Shown: piece by piece, positions 1 through 6,227 of the stretch
Numbering within the stretch: the stretch's first letter is position 1
How the letters are laid out: the number at the start of each line of letters is the position of its first letter
Source of the DNA: Pseudomonadota bacterium
GTDB taxonomy: Bacteria; Pseudomonadota; Alphaproteobacteria; Acetobacterales; Acetobacteraceae
Length of the DNA stretch: 7,816 nt
NCBI GenBank assembly: GCA_021785335.1
Contig: JAJYFW010000071.1
Location: 1 to 7,816, forward strand
Direction: 5' to 3'
Translations under genes and position numbers: made by a program
The notes under the pieces: model-generated
What the model was told of the DNA's origin: nothing
The model's database searches: none
What the model saw: the letters and a program-made list of their open reading frames with translations, nothing else

Positions 1-1
1 G

Positions 2-1408
2 AACGCGCTGCTCGACGCGCTGGCGCTCCTGGAGGCGGAATCGCTGTCGCAACGCCAGCAGAGCTTGGCGGCGACGGCGCGCGCGGCCGGGCAGGCGCTG
101 CTCGGGCTGGTCCGTGACGTGCTGGAACTGGCACAGATGGAGGCCGGCCGCCTGGTGCTGCGCCCGGCGCCGTTCAACCCGCGGGCGCTGTTCGCCGAAG
201 TCGCGGCGCTGTTCGGCCCGGCGGCGGCGGCGAAGGGCGTCTCGATTGCAACTGTCGTGGACCCGACGGTGACGGAGGAAGCGGTGGCTGATGCCGCCCG
301 GCTGCGCCAGGTGCTGATCAACCTGGTCGGCAACGCCGTGAAATTCTGCGGCCCCGGGCGGATCGAGCTGCGCATGCACCAGGCGACGGGACTGACCGGG
401 CCCAGCCTCCGGGTGCGGGTTCTGGACCCTGGCCCGCCGATCCCCGAGGCACAGGCGACGCGGCTGTTCCGGCCCTTCGCGCGGCTGGAGGCAGGGCGGG
501 AAAAGGAGGGCTCCGGCCTGGGCCTCGCGATCTGCGAGCGGCTGGTGCGGCTGATGGGCGGGCGGATCGGGCTGGCGCGGGAGGGGGAGAGCAACGCGTT
601 CTGGTTTGCCATTCCCCTGGCCGCGGCTCCTTCCCGCGAGCCGACGGGGCCTCTGGCGCCGCGTCCGCGCCGCCTCGCCGTGCTCGTGGTGGAGGATGTG
701 GCCGTGGCGCGCATGGTGACCGCGACACGACTGCGCCGGGCCGGCCACCACGTGGTAACGGTCGAGTCCGCCGAGGCCGGACTGCGGGAGCTGGCCGTGG
801 CACCCGTCGACCTGGTGCTGACCGACCTGAACCTCCCAGGAATGGATGGCGCAACGCTCGCCGCCCGGATGCGCGCGGCCGGCGGCATCGTGGCGGCGGT
901 GCCGGTCCTGGTGCTCACCGCCGGGATCTCGCCCGAAGATGCCGCCGAGGCGCGCCGCGCGGGCGTCCGCGGGGTGCTGATCAAGCCCGTGGAGGCGGCG
1001 GTGCTGGAACGCGCGATGGTTGCCGCCGTGGCGCCGCCGGCCACCGCGAGCGCCTTGCTGGGGATGGATTTCGCCGCGCTCGCCACGGCTCTGGGACAGG
1101 AACCGATGGCCGCGCGGGCCGGCGAGGCGCTGGCGCGCATCCGCGCCGGGCTGCCGTCGCTGCTGGCGGCCCCCGGCACCGATAGGGTCGGCGGCGGAAT
1201 GGCGGGCGCCGCGACGGCGCGGCTCACCGACACCATGGCGGCCGAGGCAGCGAGCCTCGGTCTAACCGCGTTGGAGGCGGCGCTGCGCCGGATCGCGGCT
1301 ATCGCGCGAGCCGGCGCGCGTACACGAACGGCGACGCGCGCCCTGCCGGAGGCCATCGCGCGCACGGAGGCAGCAATCCAGGAGGCGCTGCGCGAGCGCG
1401 CCACCTGA
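2..1408 (+). CDS. Hybrid sensor histidine kinase/response regulator, C-terminal part (5' end outside window)
   Basis: The reading frame is open from base 2 without a start, so this is the last 468 residues of a longer protein. The first residues (NALLDALALL, then LELAQMEAGRL around 125-155) match the end of a HisKA dimerisation domain, so the phospho-accepting His should lie only a few codons upstream of the window. An HATPase_c domain follows: N box NLVGNAVKF (320-346), a G1 box that reads DPGPPIP (from 425) and G2 box GSGLGL (509-526). A receiver domain begins near 675 with acidic residues E and D (692-697), the phospho-acceptor Asp in LTDLNLPGMDG (824-826), Thr (917-919) and the conserved Lys of IKP (983-985). 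The last ~120 residues are Ala-rich and helical. They resemble an Hpt domain but lack its His. The protein should autophosphorylate and pass phosphate to its own receiver; the signal and partner regulator are unknown. It is convergent with the dehydrogenase gene. Confidence 0.93.
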   Translation, partial: NALLDALALLEAESLSQRQQSLAATARAAGQALLGLVRDVLELAQMEAGRLVLRPAPFNPRALFAEVAALFGPAAAAKGVSIATVVDPTVTEEAVADAARLRQVLINLVGNAVKFCGPGRIELRMHQATGLTGPSLRVRVLDPGPPIPEAQATRLFRPFARLEAGREKEGSGLGLAICERLVRLMGGRIGLAREGESNAFWFAIPLAAAPSREPTGPLAPRPRRLAVLVVEDVAVARMVTATRLRRAGHHVVTVESAEAGLRELAVAPVDLVLTDLNLPGMDGATLAARMRAAGGIVAAVPVLVLTAGISPEDAAEARRAGVRGVLIKPVEAAVLERAMVAAVAPPATASALLGMDFAALATALGQEPMAARAGEALARIRAGLPSLLAAPGTDRVGGGMAGAATARLTDTMAAEAASLGLTALEAALRRIAAIARAGARTRTATRALPEAIARTEAAIQEALRERAT

Positions 1409-1417
1409 GCCGATGGT

Positions 1418-2464
1418 TCAAAACAAAAAGACACCCTTGCCGTCCGCCTGCCGGTCGAAGAGCTGGTAGGCTTCCTTCGCCTGATCGAGCTTCCAGCGAT
1501 GGGTGAAAAGCGCCTCGACGTCGATGCCACGTTCCTCGACGAAACGGGTGCAATCAGCCTGGCCGCCCGAGGAGAAGGTCCAGGAGGCGACGATGGTCAC
1601 CTGCCGGCGCAGCAGGTCCGGCGAGACCTCCAGCGTCACATCCCCGCCCTCGCCGACATAGCAGGCCGTCCCCCACGTGCGGACGCACTGCACCGCGGCG
1701 CGCCGCGCGCTGGGCGCGGAGGAGGTCTCGAGCGACAGCGTCGCCCCGCCATGGGTGAGGTCGCGGATCGCGGCGACGGGCTCGTCCTTGCTGGGATCGA
1801 CCGTGGCCCAGGCGCCGAACTCCCTGGCGCGCTCGAGGCGCGTGGAGCTGATGTCGAGCGCGATGACGCGCGCGCCCATCTCAGTCGCGAGCTGCGTCGC
1901 CGACAGACCCACCGGCCCCTGGCCGAAGATCGCGATCGTGTCGTTGCCGGAACAGCCGATCCGCACCAGCGCGGCATGCGCGGTGCCGGTGCCGCAGGAG
2001 ATCGCCGCGCCGGTCGAGAAGGGCAGCGCGTCCGGCAGGCGCACGAGCGTGAAGGCCGGCACCTTCATGTAAGGCGCGTGTCCGCCATGGCCCGTCATGC
2101 CATAAACGGTGGGCGGCACGTCGGCGCAGAGTTGCGCCCAGCCGCCCCGGCAATGTGGGCAGGTGCCGCAGCCGGCGTAATGGTGGACCATGACGCGCGC
2201 ACCCTTGCGCAGCCCCTTGCCGACCACGCCGGGGCCCATCTCCTCGATCACGCCGCAGGGCTCGTGCCCGCCGATCGTGGGCTCAGTGGGCATCGGCACG
2301 CCACGCGTCGAGGTGTCGCCGGCGACATGGCGATAGGGCTTGAGGTCGCTGCCGCACATGCCGGAAGCGCGCATGGCGATCACGACCTCGCCGGGGCCCG
2401 GCACCGGGTCCGGGAAGTCGCGCAGCTCCACCTGGCGGTTGCCGAGAAACACCATGCCGCGCAT
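1418..2464 (-). CDS. Zinc-dependent MDR-family alcohol/polyol/threonine-type dehydrogenase
   Basis: A 348-residue protein, the usual length for medium-chain dehydrogenases. The N-terminal catalytic domain has C37 (GMCGSD), the GHE motif with H67 and E68, and C157, which aligns with the third catalytic zinc ligand of alcohol dehydrogenases. The structural-zinc lobe is complete: C99, C102, C105 and C113 in a Cx2Cx2Cx7C pattern. The Rossmann domain shows GQGPVG (181-186), with D204 at the end of the second strand favouring NAD over NADP. Expected reaction: NAD-dependent oxidation of a secondary or primary alcohol in the cytoplasm; the substrate is not predictable, with threonine/sorbitol dehydrogenase-like enzymes the nearest in appearance. 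The ATG at 2464 is preceded by a strong GGAGGAAG ribosome site; the next in-frame ATG (2455) lacks that spacing. It lies 77 bases downstream of the dioxygenase gene on the same strand, so the two may be co-transcribed. The codons before the stop are unusually T-rich. Confidence 0.93.
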   Translation of the reverse strand: MRGMVFLGNRQVELRDFPDPVPGPGEVVIAMRASGMCGSDLKPYRHVAGDTSTRGVPMPTEPTIGGHEPCGVIEEMGPGVVGKGLRKGARVMVHHYAGCGTCPHCRGGWAQLCADVPPTVYGMTGHGGHAPYMKVPAFTLVRLPDALPFSTGAAISCGTGTAHAALVRIGCSGNDTIAIFGQGPVGLSATQLATEMGARVIALDISSTRLERAREFGAWATVDPSKDEPVAAIRDLTHGGATLSLETSSAPSARRAAVQCVRTWGTACYVGEGGDVTLEVSPDLLRRQVTIVASWTFSSGGQADCTRFVEERGIDVEALFTHRWKLDQAKEAYQLFDRQADGKGVFLF

Positions 2465-2486
2465 CGCCGTCTTCCTCCGCTTCGTT

Positions 2487-2507
2487 GCCGCGTGAGTAGC
2501 ACGTGGC
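2487..2507. promoter_or_regulatory. Dyad-symmetric element between dioxygenase and dehydrogenase genes
   Basis: GCCGCGTG (2487-2494) and CACGTGGC (2500-2507) are inverted arms around a 5-base centre. Seven of eight positions pair, and the eighth is a G-T pair on the plus strand. It lies 22 bases upstream of the dehydrogenase ATG, ahead of its ribosome site. It could be an operator for a dimeric regulator or an RNA hairpin. No T-run follows it, so it is not a classical terminator. Confidence 0.4.
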
Positions 2508-2541
2508 GGGGGCGGACGGAATCCGGGGTGGGTAGCGAGCC

Positions 2542-3270
2542 TCAGGCGGCTCTGAACGTCGCCACCAGCACATCGCGATAGGCCGGCTGCGCCGGATCGA
2601 TCGGCTCGACCGGGGTGACGCCGTGATAGACGCGCCGGTCGTCGACGATCGCGGCGTCGAACGGATCGGTGAGCGTAAAGCTGCCGAGCTGGCGCTTGTC
2701 GAGATCGTGGATCGTCGTGGTACCGCTGGCGACATTGCGCCGGCGCACCATCAGCACCAGCACCCAGTCCACGCCGTCGCGGTGCATGCCCTCCGGCGTC
2801 GGCTTGCCGGCCTCGCCGGTGCGCGCCTCGATGCGGAACTGGTGCAGTTCCACCGTCCAGGCGCGCGGCCCGGACAGCTCGTCGAACAGCGCGCGGCAGG
2901 CGGCGAGGATGGTGGCGAGCGAAGTGGATCCGGCGACCGCGTCGGACATCGGCTCGAACCAGCGCTCCACGCCGCCGTTGAGCGGGTTGTAGTCGGTGGT
3001 CTGGAAATGCGGCCGGTTCGGCTGGCGGGCCAGCGCGCCGGCAGGCTCGGACGCGAACACGGCATGTCGGCGGCGGCGATAGCGGCCGCCGTCGGCCATA
3101 TAGCGGTCCTGCGTCATGCCGTCCCAGCTCGCGGCGAAGCTCTCCCAGTCCGCGAGCGAACCATGCGCCAGAAGCCACGGCCGCACCTCCGATGCCGGCA
3201 GCAGCGCTAAGCCCTGGCCGGCGAGCAGGCCGAGCGGCAGCCGGTCCTCGGCGAGAAGATGCGTGTCCAT
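2542..3270 (-). CDS. 2-oxoglutarate/Fe(II)-dependent dioxygenase, isoleucine-hydroxylase-type family (PF10014-like)
   Basis: A 242-residue protein recognisable by its C-terminal half: ELHQFRI (141-147), then MHRDGVDWVLVL with the iron ligands H163 and D165, then VYHGVTP with the third ligand H216, and YRDVLVATF where R232 probably holds 2-oxoglutarate. This order and spacing match the 2OG-Fe dioxygenase family that includes Bacillus thuringiensis L-isoleucine 4-hydroxylase, including the HQxR strand before the first ligand and the HxVTP segment. Family members hydroxylate free aliphatic amino acids using O2 and 2-oxoglutarate, releasing succinate and CO2. Whether this one uses isoleucine or another substrate is not known. 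The ATG at 3270 is the first Met after the channel gene ends and gives a full-length family member, but no clear Shine-Dalgarno precedes it. A TACAAA hexamer (3279-3284, minus) sits 8 bases upstream and could be a -10 for a nearly leaderless message. The neighbouring dehydrogenase could oxidise the hydroxylated product. Confidence 0.88.
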   Translation of the reverse strand: MDTHLLAEDRLPLGLLAGQGLALLPASEVRPWLLAHGSLADWESFAASWDGMTQDRYMADGGRYRRRRHAVFASEPAGALARQPNRPHFQTTDYNPLNGGVERWFEPMSDAVAGSTSLATILAACRALFDELSGPRAWTVELHQFRIEARTGEAGKPTPEGMHRDGVDWVLVLMVRRRNVASGTTTIHDLDKRQLGSFTLTDPFDAAIVDDRRVYHGVTPVEPIDPAQPAYRDVLVATFRAA

Positions 3271-3338
3271 GAGGCCACTTTGTAGGCCGGGCGCGCCGTC
3301 CGCCTTGGTCCAATTCCCGCCCGCCCCGCGAATCCACG

Positions 3339-3355
3339 GCCGCGGCGGACGCGGC
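3339..3355 (-). terminator. GC-rich hairpin directly after the mscS-type stop codon
   Basis: The arms GCCGCG and CGCGGC, separated by five bases, form a perfect 6-bp all-GC stem immediately after the channel gene's TGA on the minus strand. No T-run follows, so it is at best a weak or factor-assisted terminator, or a 3'-end-protecting hairpin between the channel and dioxygenase genes. Such stems are not rare at this GC content. Confidence 0.25.
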
Positions 3356-5773
3356 TCAGGTATTCGCCGGGTCCACCACCGGCACGATGGATGGCGGCTC
3401 GACGCCGCGGGCCTTGTAGCTGGTGATCGGTGAATCGATCGCCAGTTCGTCGAAGCGGTGCTTGACTCGGCGGTTGATCTCCCGCGGCACCGACCAGCGG
3501 CCGCCCGGTGTGGTGCGCAGGCCGACCTGCATGACCCAGGCGCCGAGCAGGAACCGGTCCAGCCCAAAGATCTCGAGATCACCACGGATGATTTCGGACC
3601 ACTCCGGCTCCTTGCGCATGCCGGCCACGACCTCGCGCAGAAGACCGGCGATGCGATCCGGCTCCTCGTTCAGGCCGATGCGGAAATTCATCAGCGCGTA
3701 GCCGAAATCGCGCGTCATGTTGGTGACGGTGGTGACGGCGGAGAACGGGATAATGTGGATGGAGCCGTCGCCGGCGCGCAGCCGGATGGTACGCACGGAA
3801 AGCATCTCGACCACGCCCGAAAGACCGCCGAGGGTCACGACATCGCCGACCTGCATCGCGTTCTCGAGCAGCAGGAACAGGCCGGTGATGATGTCCTGCA
3901 CCAGCTTCTGGCTGCCGAAGCCGATGGCCAGGCCGACGACGCCGGCACCGGCCAGCAGCGGGCCGATGTTCACACCGATCTCCGACAGCACGATCAGGGC
4001 CACGACGGTGACGATGGCAATCAGCAGCGTCGTGCGCAGCATCGGCACCAGGGTGCGGATGCGCGCGGCGCGGGCGACCTGCTCATGCGCCGAGAGCTTG
4101 CGCAGGTGCACGGCGATGGAAGCGTTGATGCCCTCCCAGATCGCCAGCGCGATCAGGCAGGCAACCAGGATGTTTCCCGCCGAGGAGAGCAGCCGCGCGC
4201 CGAGGCCTGCGCCGCTGAACCAGGCGAGCCCGTCGAATCCCCAGACCTCGGCCAGCAGCACCATCGCGGCAAACGCGACCACGAACTTGATGCCCGCCCG
4301 CAGCACCGGGTGATAGACGCCGAGGCGCTGCTCCAGTCCCGGATAGTGTTCCGCGACCGCGGGGCGCAGGCGCAGCGCGCGGGCGGTGGCGCGCAGCAGC
4401 GCGCGCTGCACCATGCGCGCGACGACGAGAACCACCACCGTGAGAACGAAGACGCGCAGCATGCGCCTGAAGCCGCCCGGAATCGCCAGCGCCCAGACCG
4501 CCCAGAGGGACACCAGGTAGAAGGCGACGGCGATGTGCCACATCGAGGCGAAGCGATGGCGCAGGCCGGTCAGCGCCGCCCTGCCCTGCCGGTGCGCTTG
4601 GCCCGCGTCGGCGTGCTCCGCCTCCGGCTGGCCACGGATCCAGCGCGCCACCGGAGCGTTGTGGCGCAGCACGATGACGCAGAGGCAGATCACGATGGCC
4701 AGCGTCAGCAGCTTGAACAGCGCGTCATGCAGCACCGCGTAAAGGCCGAAGACCAGTCCCGCCTCCAGCGCCGCGTAGCCGAAGATGGCCAGCGCGCCGA
4801 TGATCCGCGTCCATCGCCGCAGCTCCGCCGCCCCCGCGTCGTCGAGCGGCAGCAGCCGCAGCGTTGGCTGCGTCGGTGAGGCCAGCATCGTGACGACCGC
4901 CTGCAGCAGCATGAACAGCGCCGTCGCGTTCAGCGCGGCGAGGACGACGACGCGGTTCACATAGTCCGCGCCGATCACGCGCGCCGCGAGCATCGCGGCG
5001 CCGACCGCGAGCAGGGCGATGATCGGCAGCAGGTCGAGGCCGAAGCACCCGGCGGCATAGGGCAGTCGGCGAAGTGCCAGCAGGAACGGCGCGGTGCCCG
5101 CCCAGCTGCGCTCCGTCTGTCCGGCCTCCGCTTCCTCGAGACCGCGCGCCTCGTCCTCCTCCTCGATCGTCTCGGCCAGCGACGGCACCGGCGCCCGGGC
5201 GGCGAGCAGCCCCGCCGGGCGGCGCAGCACGCGGCGCACCACCCAGGCAACCGCGAGGCCCGGAACGAGGATCTCGAGCGTGCGCAGCAGGGCGCCGAGG
5301 ATCTCGCCGCGCGCGAACCGGTCCGTCGCGGTCTGGCGGACCCAGAACAGCAGCAGCGGGAAATCGGTCAGCGCGCGCAGCGAGCCGAACACGCTCTTCG
5401 ATATCTGCGCGATCTGCGTCGAGGCACCGAGCAGCAGCTGCGCGCCAAGACTGTCCGGCGCGAGCGGGATGGCGAGCGGCGCGGCCGGGGCCGCGGCACC
5501 CTGCGCGGCCGGGGCGGTAGTCGCGGGCTTGCCCGCCGGCCCCTTTGTCGGCGCCTGCGGCAGGGCGGCGATGGCCTGCAGCGCCGCGATCAGCTCCGCG
5601 CGCTTGGCAGGGTCCTGCAGCACGGCCAGCGCGGCGCGCGCCTGCTCCGCCGTCATCGCGGGCGGTGGCGTGGCGGGCGGCTGGGGCGGCGTCGGCGGCG
5701 AGGCGGCACGCGCGGCCCAGGGCACCGCCAGCAGCGCGGACAGGAGCAACAGGGCCAGGAGGGCGCGGCGCAT
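3356..5773 (-). CDS. Large MscS-family mechanosensitive channel, YbiO type
   Basis: An 805-residue inner-membrane protein. Residues 1-24 form a signal peptide (MRRALLALLLLSALL, then AARAAS). A Pro/Ala-rich stretch follows, with an AVLQDPAKRAELIAALQ segment that resembles the periplasmic start of E. coli YbiO. About ten to twelve hydrophobic segments run from about residue 120 to 640. The MscS core is clear: LSEIGVNIGPLLAGAGVVGL, then GFGSQKLVQDIITGLF with the pore-lining helix (G618-Q622), VGDVVTLGGLSGVVE of the beta domain and HIIPFSAVTTVTN. The cytoplasmic vestibule ends near SPITSYKA. Role: opens under membrane tension to release solutes during hypo-osmotic shock. A very acidic loop (EEEDEARGLEEAEAG, near residue 203) separates early helices. 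The ATG at 5773 is chosen because the signal peptide begins there. No good Shine-Dalgarno precedes it; an upstream GGGGAGGG is too distant. It is the first gene of the minus-strand run and divergent from the HIG1 gene. Confidence 0.93.
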   Translation of the reverse strand: MRRALLALLLLSALLAVPWAARAASPPTPPQPPATPPPAMTAEQARAALAVLQDPAKRAELIAALQAIAALPQAPTKGPAGKPATTAPAAQGAAAPAAPLAIPLAPDSLGAQLLLGASTQIAQISKSVFGSLRALTDFPLLLFWVRQTATDRFARGEILGALLRTLEILVPGLAVAWVVRRVLRRPAGLLAARAPVPSLAETIEEEDEARGLEEAEAGQTERSWAGTAPFLLALRRLPYAAGCFGLDLLPIIALLAVGAAMLAARVIGADYVNRVVVLAALNATALFMLLQAVVTMLASPTQPTLRLLPLDDAGAAELRRWTRIIGALAIFGYAALEAGLVFGLYAVLHDALFKLLTLAIVICLCVIVLRHNAPVARWIRGQPEAEHADAGQAHRQGRAALTGLRHRFASMWHIAVAFYLVSLWAVWALAIPGGFRRMLRVFVLTVVVLVVARMVQRALLRATARALRLRPAVAEHYPGLEQRLGVYHPVLRAGIKFVVAFAAMVLLAEVWGFDGLAWFSGAGLGARLLSSAGNILVACLIALAIWEGINASIAVHLRKLSAHEQVARAARIRTLVPMLRTTLLIAIVTVVALIVLSEIGVNIGPLLAGAGVVGLAIGFGSQKLVQDIITGLFLLLENAMQVGDVVTLGGLSGVVEMLSVRTIRLRAGDGSIHIIPFSAVTTVTNMTRDFGYALMNFRIGLNEEPDRIAGLLREVVAGMRKEPEWSEIIRGDLEIFGLDRFLLGAWVMQVGLRTTPGGRWSVPREINRRVKHRFDELAIDSPITSYKARGVEPPSIVPVVDPANT

Positions 5774-5803
5774 GGCTAACGAGGGGCATGGCCGGCCCTC
5801 CCC

Positions 5804-5809
5804 TGTCAA
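5804..5809 (-). promoter_or_regulatory. Possible -35 element (TTGACA) for the MscS-type gene
   Basis: A perfect TTGACA on the minus strand lies 30 bases upstream of the channel ATG. No acceptable -10 hexamer is found at 16-18 bases (CCCCTC or similar instead), so the call rests on the -35 only. If used, transcription would start within a base or two of the ATG, which agrees with the missing Shine-Dalgarno. Confidence 0.25.
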
Positions 5810-5835
5810 CGCCCCGCGCCGCCGGCACCCATGGC

Positions 5836-5864
5836 CTGTCATCCGGCCGCGGACGCGCTATGTT
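5836..5864 (+). promoter_or_regulatory. Sigma-70-type promoter for the HIG1 gene, predicted to give a leaderless mRNA
   Basis: CTGTCA (5836-5841) and TATGTT (5859-5864) each match four of six consensus bases and are exactly 17 bases apart. TATGTT is an AT-rich island in very GC-rich DNA. The ATG at 5871 begins 7 bases after the -10, just where transcription is expected to start, and no Shine-Dalgarno could fit in between. Confidence 0.5.
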
Positions 5865-5870
5865 AGGCGC

Positions 5871-6068
5871 ATGAAGGACTTTCTGATCGTCGTGCTGGTG
5901 CTGCTGATGGCCGGCGTGCTGGGTGTTCTCGTCACCGGCATGGTCGGCCTGGTGCGCGGCGGCGGCGACCCGCACCGGTCCAACAAGCTCATGCAGTGGC
6001 GCGTCGCCTTGCAGGCGGCGGCCATCCTGCTGCTCATCCTGATCATGAGCCTCGCCTCCTCTTCCTGA
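5871..6068 (+). CDS. HIG1-domain twin-transmembrane small protein
   Basis: A 65-residue protein with two membrane helices (about 4-28 and 45-62) joined by a short polar, positively charged loop, RGGGDPHRSNKLMQWR. The loop and start of helix 2 hold the HIG1-family signature QxRxxxQ as Q42, R44 and Q48. Mitochondrial HIG1 proteins such as Rcf1 help assemble and stabilise cytochrome c oxidase and respiratory supercomplexes; the short alphaproteobacterial relatives are presumed to act similarly in the inner membrane, which is inference here. The frame is open far upstream, but that part is antisense to the channel gene, and the family length and the promoter position both point to the ATG at 5871. 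The etfBA genes follow after 159 bases. The stop codon lies inside the first copy of a 16-bp tandem repeat. Confidence 0.85.
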   Translation: MKDFLIVVLVLLMAGVLGVLVTGMVGLVRGGGDPHRSNKLMQWRVALQAAAILLLILIMSLASSS

Positions 6069-6092
6069 CATTCCCGCTTCCTGGCATTCCCG
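6061..6092 (+). repeat. Imperfect 16-bp tandem duplication over the HIG1 stop codon
   Basis: CTTCCTGACATTCCCG (6061-6076) is followed directly by CTTCCTGGCATTCCCG (6077-6092). The copies differ at one base, which is the third base of the TGA stop in copy 1 and makes TGG in copy 2. The second copy is in a different frame relative to the gene, so it does not extend the protein. It looks like a replication-slippage duplication. Confidence 0.85.
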
Positions 6093-6120
6093 CCCCGCAT
6101 GTCTCGGACCGATGGGCCGT

Positions 6121-6150
6121 TTGACAGGCTCTGGGCCGGCGCCCTAGGAA
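6121..6150 (+). promoter_or_regulatory. Candidate promoter for etfBA
   Basis: A perfect TTGACA (6121-6126) is followed after 18 bases by TAGGAA (6145-6150), a weak -10 matching three of six bases. This predicts a start near 6157 and a leader of about 70 bases before etfB. The 6069-6227 gap is large enough for a separate promoter, although read-through from the HIG1 gene is also possible. Confidence 0.4.
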
Positions 6151-6202
6151 CCATTGTGCAGGTGCGAAGAGCGCGCCCCGGGATTGGCTAGGCGGCGCCG
6201 GC
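6135..6202. repeat. Inverted repeat in the etfB upstream region
   Basis: GCCGGCGCC at 6135-6143 is the exact reverse complement of GGCGCCGGC at 6194-6202, and next to each inner end is a CTAG-containing match (CCTAG near 6143-6147 and CTAGG near 6188-6192). The arms enclose the predicted transcription start. The 50-base spacing and high GC mean this could be chance. Confidence 0.4.
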
Positions 6203-6214
6203 AAGACACCGATT

Positions 6215-6220
6215 AGGGAA
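6215..6220 (+). promoter_or_regulatory. Ribosome binding site of etfB
   Basis: AGGGAA ends 7 bases before the ATG at 6228 and fixes that start. It is among the clearer ribosome sites in the window, unlike the HIG1 and channel genes, which have none. Confidence 0.6.
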
Positions 6221-6227
6221 AGCGCAT

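Noticed and set aside
1499..2581. 360-residue plus-strand frame opposite the dehydrogenase
   Set aside because: It is a shadow of a gene with both zinc sites and a Rossmann motif, and has no domain of its own.
2465..3337. Dehydrogenase frame open upstream to 3337
   Set aside because: The extension overlaps the dioxygenase gene in another frame; the ATG at 2464 has a strong ribosome site and gives the standard family length.
3458..4879. Long plus-strand open frame of 473 residues across the channel gene
   Set aside because: It is antisense to a gene with clear MscS motifs, and its Asp/His/Gln/Arg-rich composition with no domain is typical of a shadow frame in GC-rich DNA.
5094..5870. Upstream extension of the HIG1 frame (open from 5094)
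   Set aside because: It lies antisense to the channel gene, and the HIG1 family proteins are short; the promoter sits just before the ATG at 5871.
4725..6071. 448-residue minus-strand frame overlapping the channel gene start and the HIG1 gene
   Set aside because: Same strand but another frame than the channel; low-complexity Ala/Arg/Gly content, no recognisable motif, and it runs antisense over the HIG1 gene.
6105..6122. CGGACC/GGGCCG hairpin followed by TTT after the HIG1 gene, as a terminator
   Set aside because: The stem has an internal mismatch and only three T residues, which are also part of the TTGACA element; too weak to call.
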